NCBI GenBank assembly: GCA_944320955.1
Contig: CALUJL010000012.1
Span: forward strand, 1-53,256
Reading direction: 5' to 3'
Source of the DNA: an uncultured Bacteroidaceae bacterium
GTDB lineage: Bacteria > Bacteroidota > Bacteroidia > Bacteroidales > Bacteroidaceae
DNA length: 53,256 bases
Part shown: piece after piece, positions 28,501 through 36,637 of the stretch
How the letters are laid out: each line of letters begins with the position of its first letter
Position numbering within the stretch: the first letter of the stretch is position 1
Notes under the pieces: generated by a model
The model's database searches: none
What the model was told of the DNA's origin: nothing
Seen by the model: only the letters and a program-made list of their open reading frames with translations
Translations under genes and position numbers: made by a program

Positions 28501-30277
28501 GCTGGGAAACCTTGCCTTGCGGGGCGGATACATGCCGGACTCTTCGTTCGACACGCACTCCGTGGCGGCACAACTGACGCGCAATGAGGAGCGGGTGGTG
28601 AGCCTCGGGGCCAAGTTCCGCAGCGAAAGCAGCGAGTTGCTCTCCTCCCTGGTCACAATCCACAGCCTCCCCCTGGAATTCTTCAACGGCTTTGTGCCGG
28701 GTTTCAAGACCTATTTTACGGGTACGCTGGAGGGGAAGCTGCAGGCCACCGGCGCTTTGGACCAGCCGATGCTCAACGGGGAACTGTATTTCGACTCGTC
28801 GCGCGTCTTCGTGCCTGCCGCCAATCTGCACCTGGCGCTGGACTCGCAGAAAATCCACGTGCGCGACAATGTGCTCCATTTCCATGAATACGACATCTAT
28901 GCCTCGGGCAAGGAGCCGTTCCGCATAGACGGCACGGTAAGCGCGAAGGACTTTGCGGAGATGCCGGTGGCCGACCTGACGCTGCAGGCCAGCAATTACC
29001 AGCTCATCAACCAGCGCCACCGCGACAAGGGCACGCTGCTGCTCGGAAAACTGATAGTGAATCTCAACTCGACCGTCCGCGGGCCGCTTGACCGCCTGCA
29101 GATGCGGGGAAACATGCGCATCCTCGGCTCGACGGATCTGACGTATATCATGGAGAATTCCCCCCTCACGGTGGAGGACCAGCTGAATGAGCAACTGACA
29201 TTTGTGGACTTCTCCGATACGCTTGCGGCAGCGAACCAGACGGATTCGCTGGCCAGCATAGTGGCCTACCGCCCCTCTTCGCTCGACATGATGCTGCAGC
29301 TGACAATCGATCCCACGGTGCACATGCGCGTGGAGCTGACGAAAGACGGGGAAAGCTACGTCGACCTCGAAGGAGGGGGCAGCCTGACTCTGCAGGCTTC
29401 CCCGCTGAACGACCTGAGTCTTACGGGGCGATATTCGCTGAACAACGGCACTATGAAGTACGCCTTCCCCATGATTCCGCTCAAGGAGTTCACCCTTCAG
29501 CCAGGGAGCTACGTCTCCTGGAACGGGAACCTGATGAATCCCTCGCTGCACCTGACGGCGGTGGAGACGATACGCTCCACGGTGACGGACGAGGACAACC
29601 GCTCCCGCGGAGTGAACTTCGACATTTCCGTCAATCTGACCAACACGCTGGAAAATCTGAGCGTCTCTTTCGACATTGCGGCCCCGCAGGACGCAGCCAT
29701 GCAGGAGGAACTGAACGCCCTCACCATGGAAGAGCGGAGCAAGCAGGCCATCACGACGCTCGCGATGGGTACTTATACCGGTTCTTCCTCGGGGGGAAGC
29801 CTGAAAGTGAACGACGCTTTGAACTCTCTGCTGCAGAGCCAGATCAACTCGCTGGCGGGGAACGTGCTGAAGAGTACGGACTTGTCCATCGGCATGAGCT
29901 CCTATTCGAGCGACGGGAGCGCCGAGGGCGGGCAAAACACGACGGACTATACCTACAAGTTTGCCCGCCGTTTCTGGAACAACCGCATCCGGGTGGTCAT
30001 CGGCGGGACGATTACGCAGGGAGCCAATGCCACGAACCGGACGGAGTCTTTCATCGACAATATCTCGATCGAGTACAATATCAACGATGCGGGCACGAAA
30101 TCGGTGCGCATCTACTACAATAAGAACTACGAGAGCGTGCTGGAGGGCGAAATCATAAAGACCGGGGCGGGTTTTGTCTTCCGGAAAAAGATGTACACGC
30201 TGCGGGAGTTGATACCCTGGTACCGGTATCGCCGGAAAGAGACGAAGGAGGAAGAAGAGGATGGAAAGAGGAATTGA
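25571..30277 (+). CDS. tamB: TamB-like envelope assembly protein
   Basis: 1568 residues. A single N-terminal membrane anchor (about 7-30), then a very long run of beta-strand repeats typical of AsmA/TamB bridge proteins that span the periplasm, and the conserved C-terminal TamB (DUF490) domain from about residue 1150, with blocks such as YSLNNGTMKYAFPMIPLKEF and LQPGSYVSWNGN. Family roles are assembly of outer membrane proteins and lipid transport between membranes. The next gene, overlapping its end, encodes the outer membrane partner. The sequence just before the anchor leaves only M1 as start. Confidence 0.92.
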   Translation: MLVVRYIIRFVRYAFLALFVAVVSAGFLFYLPPVQSWLGGKVCGLVESSAGIPLKIEKLRIVFPLDLRLEGVDVGRRGIRVAHLTLRVGLSRLLEGRLSAEEFTVGGLEMQSGDLIGGVALDGTVGTLRVRAERWDLLRRTLLVNDLQLSDANVQLSLRDTAEAVPKEPSPPFLSKINLLKGALRDVRFSLRMPEGGMRLASAVDTLLLRRASIDLANQVYKVGEASLQAPALAFALRTDSLPQDQPDSLSLSLEKSRLEFRSAYADLQKARYSLARLGFASEEIAYRADGKKPAEGFDPNHLALASVALETDTLCMEGSRYEARITHLAARDRSGLQLSSLAGSLSYRDTVGIVADVVLETPHSRIRLNGGLRSYLWSGQGDDGESAASYDIRVGYRDLRLLSSLFLGMPGRDFPARDLLLGGRVAGRGRSLTVQKTTALLPGVLSLSLRGTYDFGKEALQAALQAGGEDLDLLVPWMTGQPAAGKAEGPALRFPEGLQLKADVSGRKSLYRVAAELADEPGKVLLEGNYDTRSERYAATLTLDSLQVNDFYPLDSVEDVSAVLSLQGRGTDIYSPRTRMEAGFSLERIGFRHGQLRFIRSALRLEKNRLDASLNADNLLLKMDAQLGAELRRNKPLLADLSMNVWDADLKAVGLVQKQPDQPFGVSLEAHLGEEITSIGLQTGDFTLFIDGKAHVFSLQEQVTDFIALLQKQLEARNPEHEVLKAHFPEAQIIFRAGENNIVNYILKERTSLSAKRINLHLQTSPETGISGQGYCYALQTGEDLTLDTLLFRAAQDSAGMAFYTTFINGPRNPAYSFRAQVNTLLSNHEGKMRIHMRDSEGRVGANLGLHGLMADDGYHISLYPAEPVIAFRKMRLNPDNGVWINQAGRVFANIQLEESGSGNTSIAIHSNDTVQAKQDLSFSIANLDMADVVRSLPFLPDIGGVLDATVSIRDEKRLRFLVNSRLREGSFNGMELGNLALRGGYMPDSSFDTHSVAAQLTRNEERVVSLGAKFRSESSELLSSLVTIHSLPLEFFNGFVPGFKTYFTGTLEGKLQATGALDQPMLNGELYFDSSRVFVPAANLHLALDSQKIHVRDNVLHFHEYDIYASGKEPFRIDGTVSAKDFAEMPVADLTLQASNYQLINQRHRDKGTLLLGKLIVNLNSTVRGPLDRLQMRGNMRILGSTDLTYIMENSPLTVEDQLNEQLTFVDFSDTLAAANQTDSLASIVAYRPSSLDMMLQLTIDPTVHMRVELTKDGESYVDLEGGGSLTLQASPLNDLSLTGRYSLNNGTMKYAFPMIPLKEFTLQPGSYVSWNGNLMNPSLHLTAVETIRSTVTDEDNRSRGVNFDISVNLTNTLENLSVSFDIAAPQDAAMQEELNALTMEERSKQAITTLAMGTYTGSSSGGSLKVNDALNSLLQSQINSLAGNVLKSTDLSIGMSSYSSDGSAEGGQNTTDYTYKFARRFWNNRIRVVIGGTITQGANATNRTESFIDNISIEYNINDAGTKSVRIYYNKNYESVLEGEIIKTGAGFVFRKKMYTLRELIPWYRYRRKETKEEEEDGKRN

Positions 30278-30278
30278 A

Positions 30279-30344
30279 AAAAAGCGGCAGCGCTTTTCGG
30301 AAAAAGCGGCAGCGCTTTTCGGGAAAAGCGGCAGCGCTCTCCGG
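30279..30344. repeat. Three tandem 22-bp hairpin repeats at the tamB/tamL junction
   Basis: Units at 30279-30300, 30301-30322 and 30323-30344. The first two are identical; the third differs at three positions. Each has core AAAAGCG-GCAG-CGCTTTT, a 7-bp stem with a four-base loop, followed by CGG. They begin 2 bp after the tamB stop codon and end 45 bp before the likely tamL start. Confidence 0.9.
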
Positions 30345-30389
30345 CCGTTCGTGCGGGGGAAAGGCGGGCTGCGCGGCTTCTGCTGCCGG

Positions 30390-32684
30390 ATGGCGGGGGG
30401 ACTCCTCTGCCTGTGCCTCGCGGTGGTGGCTGCCGGATGCTCCACGACCCGCAACCTGCCGGAGGACGAGGTGCTCTATACGGGGGTGAAGAAGATACAG
30501 TTGCTCGATACGGACAAGGAAGTGCTGCGCCTGGCCGATGACGCCCTTACCGAGGCCAAGGCGGCCATCAGCGTGGCGCCCAACAATTCGCTGTTCGGGA
30601 GCGCCTCCCTGCGCAGTCCTCTGCCTGTCGGGCTGTGGGTCTACAATTCCTTTGCCAAGTATAAGAAAGGAGTGGGGCGCTGGATTTTCCGCCATTTTGC
30701 CGCCGACCCGGTGTTTCTCTCCTCTGTCAATCCGGAGGTCCGCGCCAAGGTGGCCACCAATCTGCTGCACGACTACGGTTTCTTCCGCGGGGCGGTGGAC
30801 TTCGACACCCTGCCCGCCGGCGACCGCAAGGCCAAGCTGAGTTACGAGATTTCGCTCGGGCTGCCTTACTACATCGATACCATCATGTACCGCTCCTTCA
30901 GCCCGGGCATCGACAGTCTGCTGCGGAAGGCGCAGGGCGAGAGCTACCTGCGTCAGGGCGACCTCTTCAGCGTGGAAAACGTGCAGCAGGAGCGGAAGCG
31001 CATCCAGACCCTGCTGCGCAACCGGGGGTACTACTTCTTCGAGTCGTCGGCCCTGCAGTTCGAGGCCGACACGGTGCACGGTCCCGGCCGGATCAGCCTG
31101 CGCATCTCGCCCGTGCCCGGCCTGGCCCGGCGGGTGCGCACTCCCTGGCGCATAGGGCGGCGCAGCGTGAATCTCTACCACTATGCCGGAGAACCGCTGA
31201 CCGACACGATACATTATGAAGACCTGACCATCCGCTACAACCGGACGTTCGACCTGCGCCGCGCCGTCATCCTCTCCAATTTCCGCCTTCCGCCGGGCGA
31301 ACTCTATACGGAGTGGAGACACGACCTGACGTCCCTGCGCTTCTCGCGGCTGAACATGTTTCAGACTCTGAACATCGGCTACCGCGCCGACTCGGTCGGG
31401 GAGAACCTCCTGGACGTGACGGTGGAGGGAGTCTACGACGCTCCCTACGACGTGACCTTCGAGTCGGACTTCACGATGAAGAGCAACAGCCAGCTGGGGC
31501 CGGGGGCGGCGCTTACGATCACGCGGAAAAACATCTTCGACGGTGGTGAGGCGCTCTCCCTGAAGCTGGAGGGAAGCTATGAGTGGCAGACGCGGCGCAC
31601 CTCGCCCGCCAGCGACGAGTCGCTGATCAATTCGTGGGAGATGGGTGCCTCGCTCTCCCTTTCCTTCCCGCGCCTGCTCTTGCCCGGGGAGTCGGCCCGG
31701 GAGAGGCGCTTCACGCAGTCGACAGACCTGAAGCTGTCCTTTACCCGCTATACGAGGGCCAATTACTTCCGGATGCTCTCCTTTGGCGGGGAAATTGCCT
31801 ACCAGTACCAGAGTTCCCCGGTGCTGAAGCATGTGATCACGCCCTTCAGCCTGACGTTCAATGCCATCCGGGCCAGCACGGCGACGTTCGATTCCATCCG
31901 TGCGGCCAATCCCGTGCTGGACCTGAGCCTGCGCAACCAGTTTATCCCGGCCATGAAGTACAGCGTGACCTTCGACAACTCCGGAACGCGGCACCGCAAC
32001 AAGCTCTGGTGGCAGCTGAATTTCTCCTCGGCCGGCAATCTGACCTCACTCATCTATCGTGGTTTCGGCAAGAAGTTTGACGAGGAAAAGCAGCTCCTCG
32101 GGGCCTCGTTTGCCCAGTTCCTGAAGTTCTCGGCCGAAGGACGCTACAATCTGAAGATCAACAACGCGCAGAACCTCGTGTTCCGCCTCTACTCCGGCAT
32201 AATCTATTCTTACGGGAACAGCCGGGTGGCGCCCTACAGCGAGCAGTTCTACATAGGCGGCGCCAACAGCCTGCGGGCCTTTACGATCCGCTCCATAGGC
32301 CCCGGCGCCTATACTCCCGACCCGGACAACGAATACTCCTACATGGACCAGGCCGGAGACCTGAAGTTTGAGGCCAACGTGGAGTACCGTTTCCGCCTCT
32401 TCGGCTCGCTCCACGGGGCGGCCTTTGCCGATGCCGGCAATGTCTGGCTCCTGCGCGACGACCCGACGCGCCCCAATGCGACGCTCGACTTCTCCCGTTT
32501 TTGGAAAGACCTGGCCCTGGACGTAGGAGTGGGCCTCCGCTACGACCTGGACTTCCTCGTCCTGCGCCTCGATGTGGGCTACGGGCTTCATGCCCCCTAC
32601 CATACGGGCCATTCCGGGTACTTCAATATCCCGAAGTTCAAGGACGCCGTCGGCCTGCAGCTGGCCATAGGCTATCCTTTCTGA
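30390..32684 (+). CDS. tamL: TamL-type outer membrane lipoprotein, Omp85/BamA superfamily
   Basis: 764 residues. Signal peptide MAGGLLCLCLAVVAAGC with lipobox AAGC (Cys17), then POTRA-like segments (about 20-330) and a C-terminal beta-barrel ending in Phe, with the Omp85 L6 signature region YIGGANSLRAF. TamL is the Bacteroidetes lipoprotein counterpart of TamA, working with TamB. An in-frame ATG at 30261 overlapping tamB would give 807 residues, but its extra 43 codons are read through the tandem repeats and would bury the signal peptide, so I prefer 30390. Confidence 0.9.
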   Translation: MAGGLLCLCLAVVAAGCSTTRNLPEDEVLYTGVKKIQLLDTDKEVLRLADDALTEAKAAISVAPNNSLFGSASLRSPLPVGLWVYNSFAKYKKGVGRWIFRHFAADPVFLSSVNPEVRAKVATNLLHDYGFFRGAVDFDTLPAGDRKAKLSYEISLGLPYYIDTIMYRSFSPGIDSLLRKAQGESYLRQGDLFSVENVQQERKRIQTLLRNRGYYFFESSALQFEADTVHGPGRISLRISPVPGLARRVRTPWRIGRRSVNLYHYAGEPLTDTIHYEDLTIRYNRTFDLRRAVILSNFRLPPGELYTEWRHDLTSLRFSRLNMFQTLNIGYRADSVGENLLDVTVEGVYDAPYDVTFESDFTMKSNSQLGPGAALTITRKNIFDGGEALSLKLEGSYEWQTRRTSPASDESLINSWEMGASLSLSFPRLLLPGESARERRFTQSTDLKLSFTRYTRANYFRMLSFGGEIAYQYQSSPVLKHVITPFSLTFNAIRASTATFDSIRAANPVLDLSLRNQFIPAMKYSVTFDNSGTRHRNKLWWQLNFSSAGNLTSLIYRGFGKKFDEEKQLLGASFAQFLKFSAEGRYNLKINNAQNLVFRLYSGIIYSYGNSRVAPYSEQFYIGGANSLRAFTIRSIGPGAYTPDPDNEYSYMDQAGDLKFEANVEYRFRLFGSLHGAAFADAGNVWLLRDDPTRPNATLDFSRFWKDLALDVGVGLRYDLDFLVLRLDVGYGLHAPYHTGHSGYFNIPKFKDAVGLQLAIGYPF

Positions 32685-32816
32685 GGCGGGCGTTTCCCGC
32701 ATGGGGAGGCGGGGGCGGCGGTTTGCTCCCCGGAAAAATCGGGCAGGGGGAGTGCCGATAGTGTGGTTTTCTGCAGAAAAGTCAACAAATCGTATGGAGA
32801 TTCAATCGGGAAACCG

Positions 32817-32824
32817 TAAATTTG
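32817..32824 (+). promoter_or_regulatory. Promoter of the GH30 gene, -7 element
   Basis: TAAATTTG fits TAnnTTTG exactly, about 42 bp before the ATG. No good -33 match. Confidence 0.55.
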
Positions 32825-32865
32825 AGCGGACGTTACACCTGCTTTACGCATAAATCTCTACCATC

Positions 32866-35394
32866 ATGAAACCAAGAATACTGCTGAATCATGCCATTCT
32901 GGCACTGATGTGCGCCTGCAGCGCATCGGTATGGGCGCAGGATGCCGGGACCATATTGTATAAATACGTCATGCACTCGAGCGGCAATGTGCTCGGTAAA
33001 GGTGCGGACGACCGTGCCGTGCTTCTGGACAAGGGCGACAGCCGTGCTGGGAAGCTGCAACTTACGCCTGCCGGCAATGGATACTATTATATAAGCGCGG
33101 CCGACGGCGCGGGCTACATGCAGCTCGAAGGCAGTTGGGACACTTATTTCCGCCGGGACAACTCTGCGGCCAATGCGCAATATGCCGTCGAGACTTCCGA
33201 GGGGCGCTTCGTAAAGCTGCGATGCCTTGCGAACGGCCGCTATCTCGGCACAGACGGTGCGGAAGCCGGGGCCCACGTATATTCTGACAAGGACGGCAAC
33301 AATACGCTGCACAGCTGGTATCTTGCGGACGACAAAAACGCAGGAGTACCGGTGGACACGATGGTGAATGTGATCAACCCCGACGCCGTGCGCCAGCAAT
33401 TCGAAGGCTGGGGAGTCTCGCTGTGCTGGTGGGCGAACATGTGCGGGAAGTGGAGCGACGAGAAAATAGACGAGCTCGTGGACTGGCTGGTCAGCCCCGA
33501 CGGATTGAACTACCGCATATTCCGATACAACATAGGCGGAGGCGACGACCCGGAGAACCGGAACTGCACGCCGCACCACATGGGCAACGGAAAGGGCCTG
33601 CGCGCCGAGATGGAAGGATTCAAGGATTCGCCTGACGGCGACTACATCTGGACACGCGACGAGGCACAACGCAAGATCATGCTGAAGATAAAGGAAAGAA
33701 GACCAGATGCGGTATTCGAGGCATTCAGCAATTCATGCCCTTATTATATGACCTACAGCGGATGCTGCGCCGGCAACGACAATGCAGGCGAAGACAATCT
33801 GCGGCCGGAATACTACGAGGAATTCGCCCGCTACCTGGTCGACGTGTGCAAGCATTACAAGGATGAATACGGGATAGAGTTCCGCACGCTCGACCCGTTC
33901 AACGAGCCCTTGACGAACTACTGGGGCAGGAATGGCGGACAGGAGGGATGCCATTTCGACGTGGAGTCGCAGATCGCTTTTCTGAAGATACTTCACCCGA
34001 TTCTTCAGGAGTCGGGCCTGACGACCGTGATCTCTGCATCGGACGAGACCGATGTGAGCCGCTCCGTGAGTACCTTTGAGGCTTATAAGGAAGCGGGCGT
34101 GCTGGACATGGTAGGACAGTGGAATACGCACACCTACGGGGTCGACAACAAGTCGCGCACGCGTCTGCGCGCACTTTGTGCCGATGCGGGCATGAGGCTG
34201 TGGATGAGCGAGACCGGGCTGGGGGGCAACGGCATTTCGGGCAACCTCGAACTGGCGCAGCGGCTCATGGACGACGTGCGCTACATGATGCCCGCGGCAT
34301 GGATCGACTGGCAGTATGTGGAAGAGGGCAACGACCAATGGTGCACCGTGAGGGGCGACTTCGCGGCACAGACTTATACGAGGGTCAAGAACTACTACAT
34401 CAGGCAGCAATTCAGCCGTTTCATAAAGGAGGGCTATACGATTCTTTCCACAATAAACGACAATGTGCTCGCCGCACGCAACGGCGCGGGCGACACGCTC
34501 GTAATAGTGGCCATGAACCGCAGTGCTTTGCCTGTAGTGCAGTCCGTAGATCTCTCGTTTTACGAATCGGTAGGTAGCGGTATCAAAGGATGGCGCACGA
34601 GCGAAAGCGAGGATATGGCAGCATTCGCTGGTTTTGAGCTGGAGAACAGCCGACTTGTGTTTGAGACTCCGGGACTGAGCGTGACTACGCTTGTCCTGCC
34701 GGTCAAGATGAAATCAGCTCCCCAGTACGGGAGTCTGGAGGAAGGAGTCCCGTATATTATTATTCCCCGTATGGCTTCGGGTATGTCGGTCCAGGCACAG
34801 TCGGGCGGGAATGCCCATCTGGAACCAGTCTCGCTGTCGGAAGACAAGGCTTGGAAGCTCGAAAAGGACGGGAATGGATGGAAAATAGTGTGCAACGGCG
34901 TAAGGCTGACATACGGCGATGGCTACTTCGTGACAGCACAGGCGGCCGATGGGGCAGGCGGCCAGACGTTTGTGTTCGAATCTATCGACGAGCCTTACTT
35001 TAAGATAATGACCGGGGACGGGACAAGAGCTCTCGACCTGGAAAACGAAGATACCGGTTCGGGGACCAATGTAGGGGTATGGGAATACGGGACTGTTCCT
35101 ACCGCTGTACACCGCCAGTGGCTTGTGTTGCGTGTTCCGGAAGGTATGGAAGACATAGCCGAAGGTATTTCCAATCTTGGCAGCGATGTGGAAAAGGACT
35201 ATATAATAGGTATGGATGGAGCTGTGAAGATTTGCGGGAAATGGACAGTGCGTCTGTACACAACCGGGGGCATGCAGATATCATGCTTTGAGAGCAAAGA
35301 AGCGGAAAACTTAATCCCGATGGCCGAGGGGCTATACCTCGTTTCGCTCGACAACGGCCGGGAACGGCATGCGAAAGTGGTATGCGTGAAATAA
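32866..35394 (+). CDS. Secreted glycoside hydrolase family 30 enzyme with ricin-like and sorting-like domains
   Basis: 842 residues. Signal peptide to about Ala24. Residues ~26-160 form a trefoil-like carbohydrate-binding domain. The GH30 TIM barrel with side beta-domain spans ~165-610: FEGWGVSLCWWA, acid/base Glu347 in DPFNEP, nucleophile Glu449 in MSETGLGG. A ricin-like domain follows (~625-765), then a C-terminal beta domain (~775-842) with RLYTTGG and GLYLVSL, resembling a type IX sorting tail. The barrel is closest to GH30 endo-beta-1,6-galactanases as I recall them; the substrate is inference. Monocistronic, with its own promoter. No SusC/SusD pair is nearby. Confidence 0.85.
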   Translation: MKPRILLNHAILALMCACSASVWAQDAGTILYKYVMHSSGNVLGKGADDRAVLLDKGDSRAGKLQLTPAGNGYYYISAADGAGYMQLEGSWDTYFRRDNSAANAQYAVETSEGRFVKLRCLANGRYLGTDGAEAGAHVYSDKDGNNTLHSWYLADDKNAGVPVDTMVNVINPDAVRQQFEGWGVSLCWWANMCGKWSDEKIDELVDWLVSPDGLNYRIFRYNIGGGDDPENRNCTPHHMGNGKGLRAEMEGFKDSPDGDYIWTRDEAQRKIMLKIKERRPDAVFEAFSNSCPYYMTYSGCCAGNDNAGEDNLRPEYYEEFARYLVDVCKHYKDEYGIEFRTLDPFNEPLTNYWGRNGGQEGCHFDVESQIAFLKILHPILQESGLTTVISASDETDVSRSVSTFEAYKEAGVLDMVGQWNTHTYGVDNKSRTRLRALCADAGMRLWMSETGLGGNGISGNLELAQRLMDDVRYMMPAAWIDWQYVEEGNDQWCTVRGDFAAQTYTRVKNYYIRQQFSRFIKEGYTILSTINDNVLAARNGAGDTLVIVAMNRSALPVVQSVDLSFYESVGSGIKGWRTSESEDMAAFAGFELENSRLVFETPGLSVTTLVLPVKMKSAPQYGSLEEGVPYIIIPRMASGMSVQAQSGGNAHLEPVSLSEDKAWKLEKDGNGWKIVCNGVRLTYGDGYFVTAQAADGAGGQTFVFESIDEPYFKIMTGDGTRALDLENEDTGSGTNVGVWEYGTVPTAVHRQWLVLRVPEGMEDIAEGISNLGSDVEKDYIIGMDGAVKICGKWTVRLYTTGGMQISCFESKEAENLIPMAEGLYLVSLDNGRERHAKVVCVK

Positions 35395-35486
35395 GCAACC
35401 CGCCCGCCTGTCCGGGAATGCTTGGGAAATTTCGGATAGTGGAATAAAAAAGCGGGACGAATGGGCGGGATTCATGTTTAATTCAC

Positions 35487-35494
35487 TATTTTTG
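35487..35494 (+). promoter_or_regulatory. Promoter of the nucleotidyltransferase gene, -7 element
   Basis: TATTTTTG fits TAnnTTTG; leader about 45 nt. Confidence 0.6.
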
Positions 35495-35543
35495 CAACAG
35501 TATATGCTTTAATCTAATTATAAATACTAAACATCTACAGCCA

Positions 35544-36449
35544 ATGAAACCTACATTGTTTGTGTTAGCAGCTGGCATGGGCAGCCGTTACGGTGGCCTC
35601 AAGCAGCTCGACGGTCTGGGCCCCAACGGGGAGACCATCATGGATTACTCTATTTTCGACGCCATCCGTGGCGGGTTTGGTAAAGTGGTATTTGTTATCC
35701 GCAAGGACTTCGAGCAGGATTTCCGCGAAAAAATCCTGAGCAAGTATGAGAAGCGTATCCCGGTGGAGCTCGTCTTCCAGGATATTCACGACCTGCCTGC
35801 CGGATTTGAGTGTCCCGCAGAGCGCACGAAGCCTTGGGGTACGAATCATGCCGTGCTGATGGGTAAGGACGTGATTAAAGAGCCTTTTGCCGTCATCAAT
35901 GCCGATGATTTCTACGGACGCGACAGTTTTGCCGTGATCGGCCGTTATCTGAGCGAACTGCCCGAGAATGCTACCAATAAGTACTGCATGGTAGGCTATC
36001 GTGTGGGTAATACGCTGAGCGAGAGTGGCGCTGTGGCCCGCGGTATCTGCGGTACGGATGAAGAGGGGAATCTCACCAGTGTGGTAGAACGTACTGAGAT
36101 TATGCGCGTGGATGGCCCTGTATGCTACAAAGACGAAGAGGGAAAGTGGCAGCCGATAGCAGACAATACGCCTGTTTCCATGAATATGTGGGGCTTTACG
36201 CCCGACTATTTCCAGCACTCGGAGGCGTACTTTGTGGATTTCCTCAAAGAGAATCTCAATACTCCGAAAGCTGAATTCTTCATTCCGCTGATGGTGAATA
36301 AACTGATCAACGAGAAGACTGCCACGGTGAAGGTGCTTGATACGACGGCTAAATGGTTCGGTGTGACTTATGCGGCCGACCGTCCTGCCGTAGTGGCCAA
36401 GATACAGTCGCTCATCGATGCCGGCGAATATCCTCTCCACCTCTTTTAA
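35544..36449 (+). CDS. Sugar-phosphate nucleotidyltransferase
   Basis: 301 residues of GT-A-like NTP transferase fold. The nucleotide-binding signature LAAGMGSRYGGLKQL is at 8-22, metal-binding Asp in VINADDFYG near residue 120, and a product-binding SMNMWGFTP near 215. It makes an NDP-sugar from NTP and a sugar-1-phosphate. Which sugar is not clear; a lone conserved Bacteroides gene of this type is common. Codon use is tidy and less GC-rich than the operons to the left. Two terminators follow. Confidence 0.85.
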   Translation: MKPTLFVLAAGMGSRYGGLKQLDGLGPNGETIMDYSIFDAIRGGFGKVVFVIRKDFEQDFREKILSKYEKRIPVELVFQDIHDLPAGFECPAERTKPWGTNHAVLMGKDVIKEPFAVINADDFYGRDSFAVIGRYLSELPENATNKYCMVGYRVGNTLSESGAVARGICGTDEEGNLTSVVERTEIMRVDGPVCYKDEEGKWQPIADNTPVSMNMWGFTPDYFQHSEAYFVDFLKENLNTPKAEFFIPLMVNKLINEKTATVKVLDTTAKWFGVTYAADRPAVVAKIQSLIDAGEYPLHLF

Positions 36450-36468
36450 TAGTGAAGACTTCTAAGTC

Positions 36469-36493
36469 CGGGATTTTGTAATCCCGCATTTTT
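36469..36493 (+). terminator. Terminator of the nucleotidyltransferase gene
   Basis: CGGGATT-ttgt-AATCCCG followed by CATTTTT, 20 bp after the stop codon. Confidence 0.85.
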
Positions 36494-36498
36494 AAGGG

Positions 36499-36540
36499 AA
36501 ACCTCTTCCGCTCTTTTATAGAATGGGGGAGGTTTCTTCT
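36499..36540 (+). terminator. Second terminator hairpin
   Basis: AAACCTCTTCC pairs with GGGGGAGGTTT (with G-U pairs), then TTCTTCTTTCTT. It backs up the first terminator. Confidence 0.7.
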
Positions 36541-36586
36541 TTCTTATATTTTGTGAGCAGATAGAGTGGGGAAGTCTTTTTTTTGT

Positions 36587-36594
36587 TACATTTG
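36587..36594 (+). promoter_or_regulatory. Promoter of the AsmA-like gene, -7 element
   Basis: TACATTTG fits TAnnTTTG; leader about 40 nt containing AAGGAG ten bases before the ATG. Confidence 0.6.
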
Positions 36595-36637
36595 CTGCGG
36601 TATCTTCTACCTATTATAATAATAAGGAGATTTCGCT

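Noticed and set aside
30261-30389. Extended TamL N-terminus from ATG 30261
   Set aside because: The added residues come from tandem repeats and would mask a good lipoprotein signal peptide.
27668-30454. 928-codon minus-strand open frame opposite tamB
   Set aside because: Composition is His/Arg/Gln-rich without domains; tamB on the other strand is convincing.
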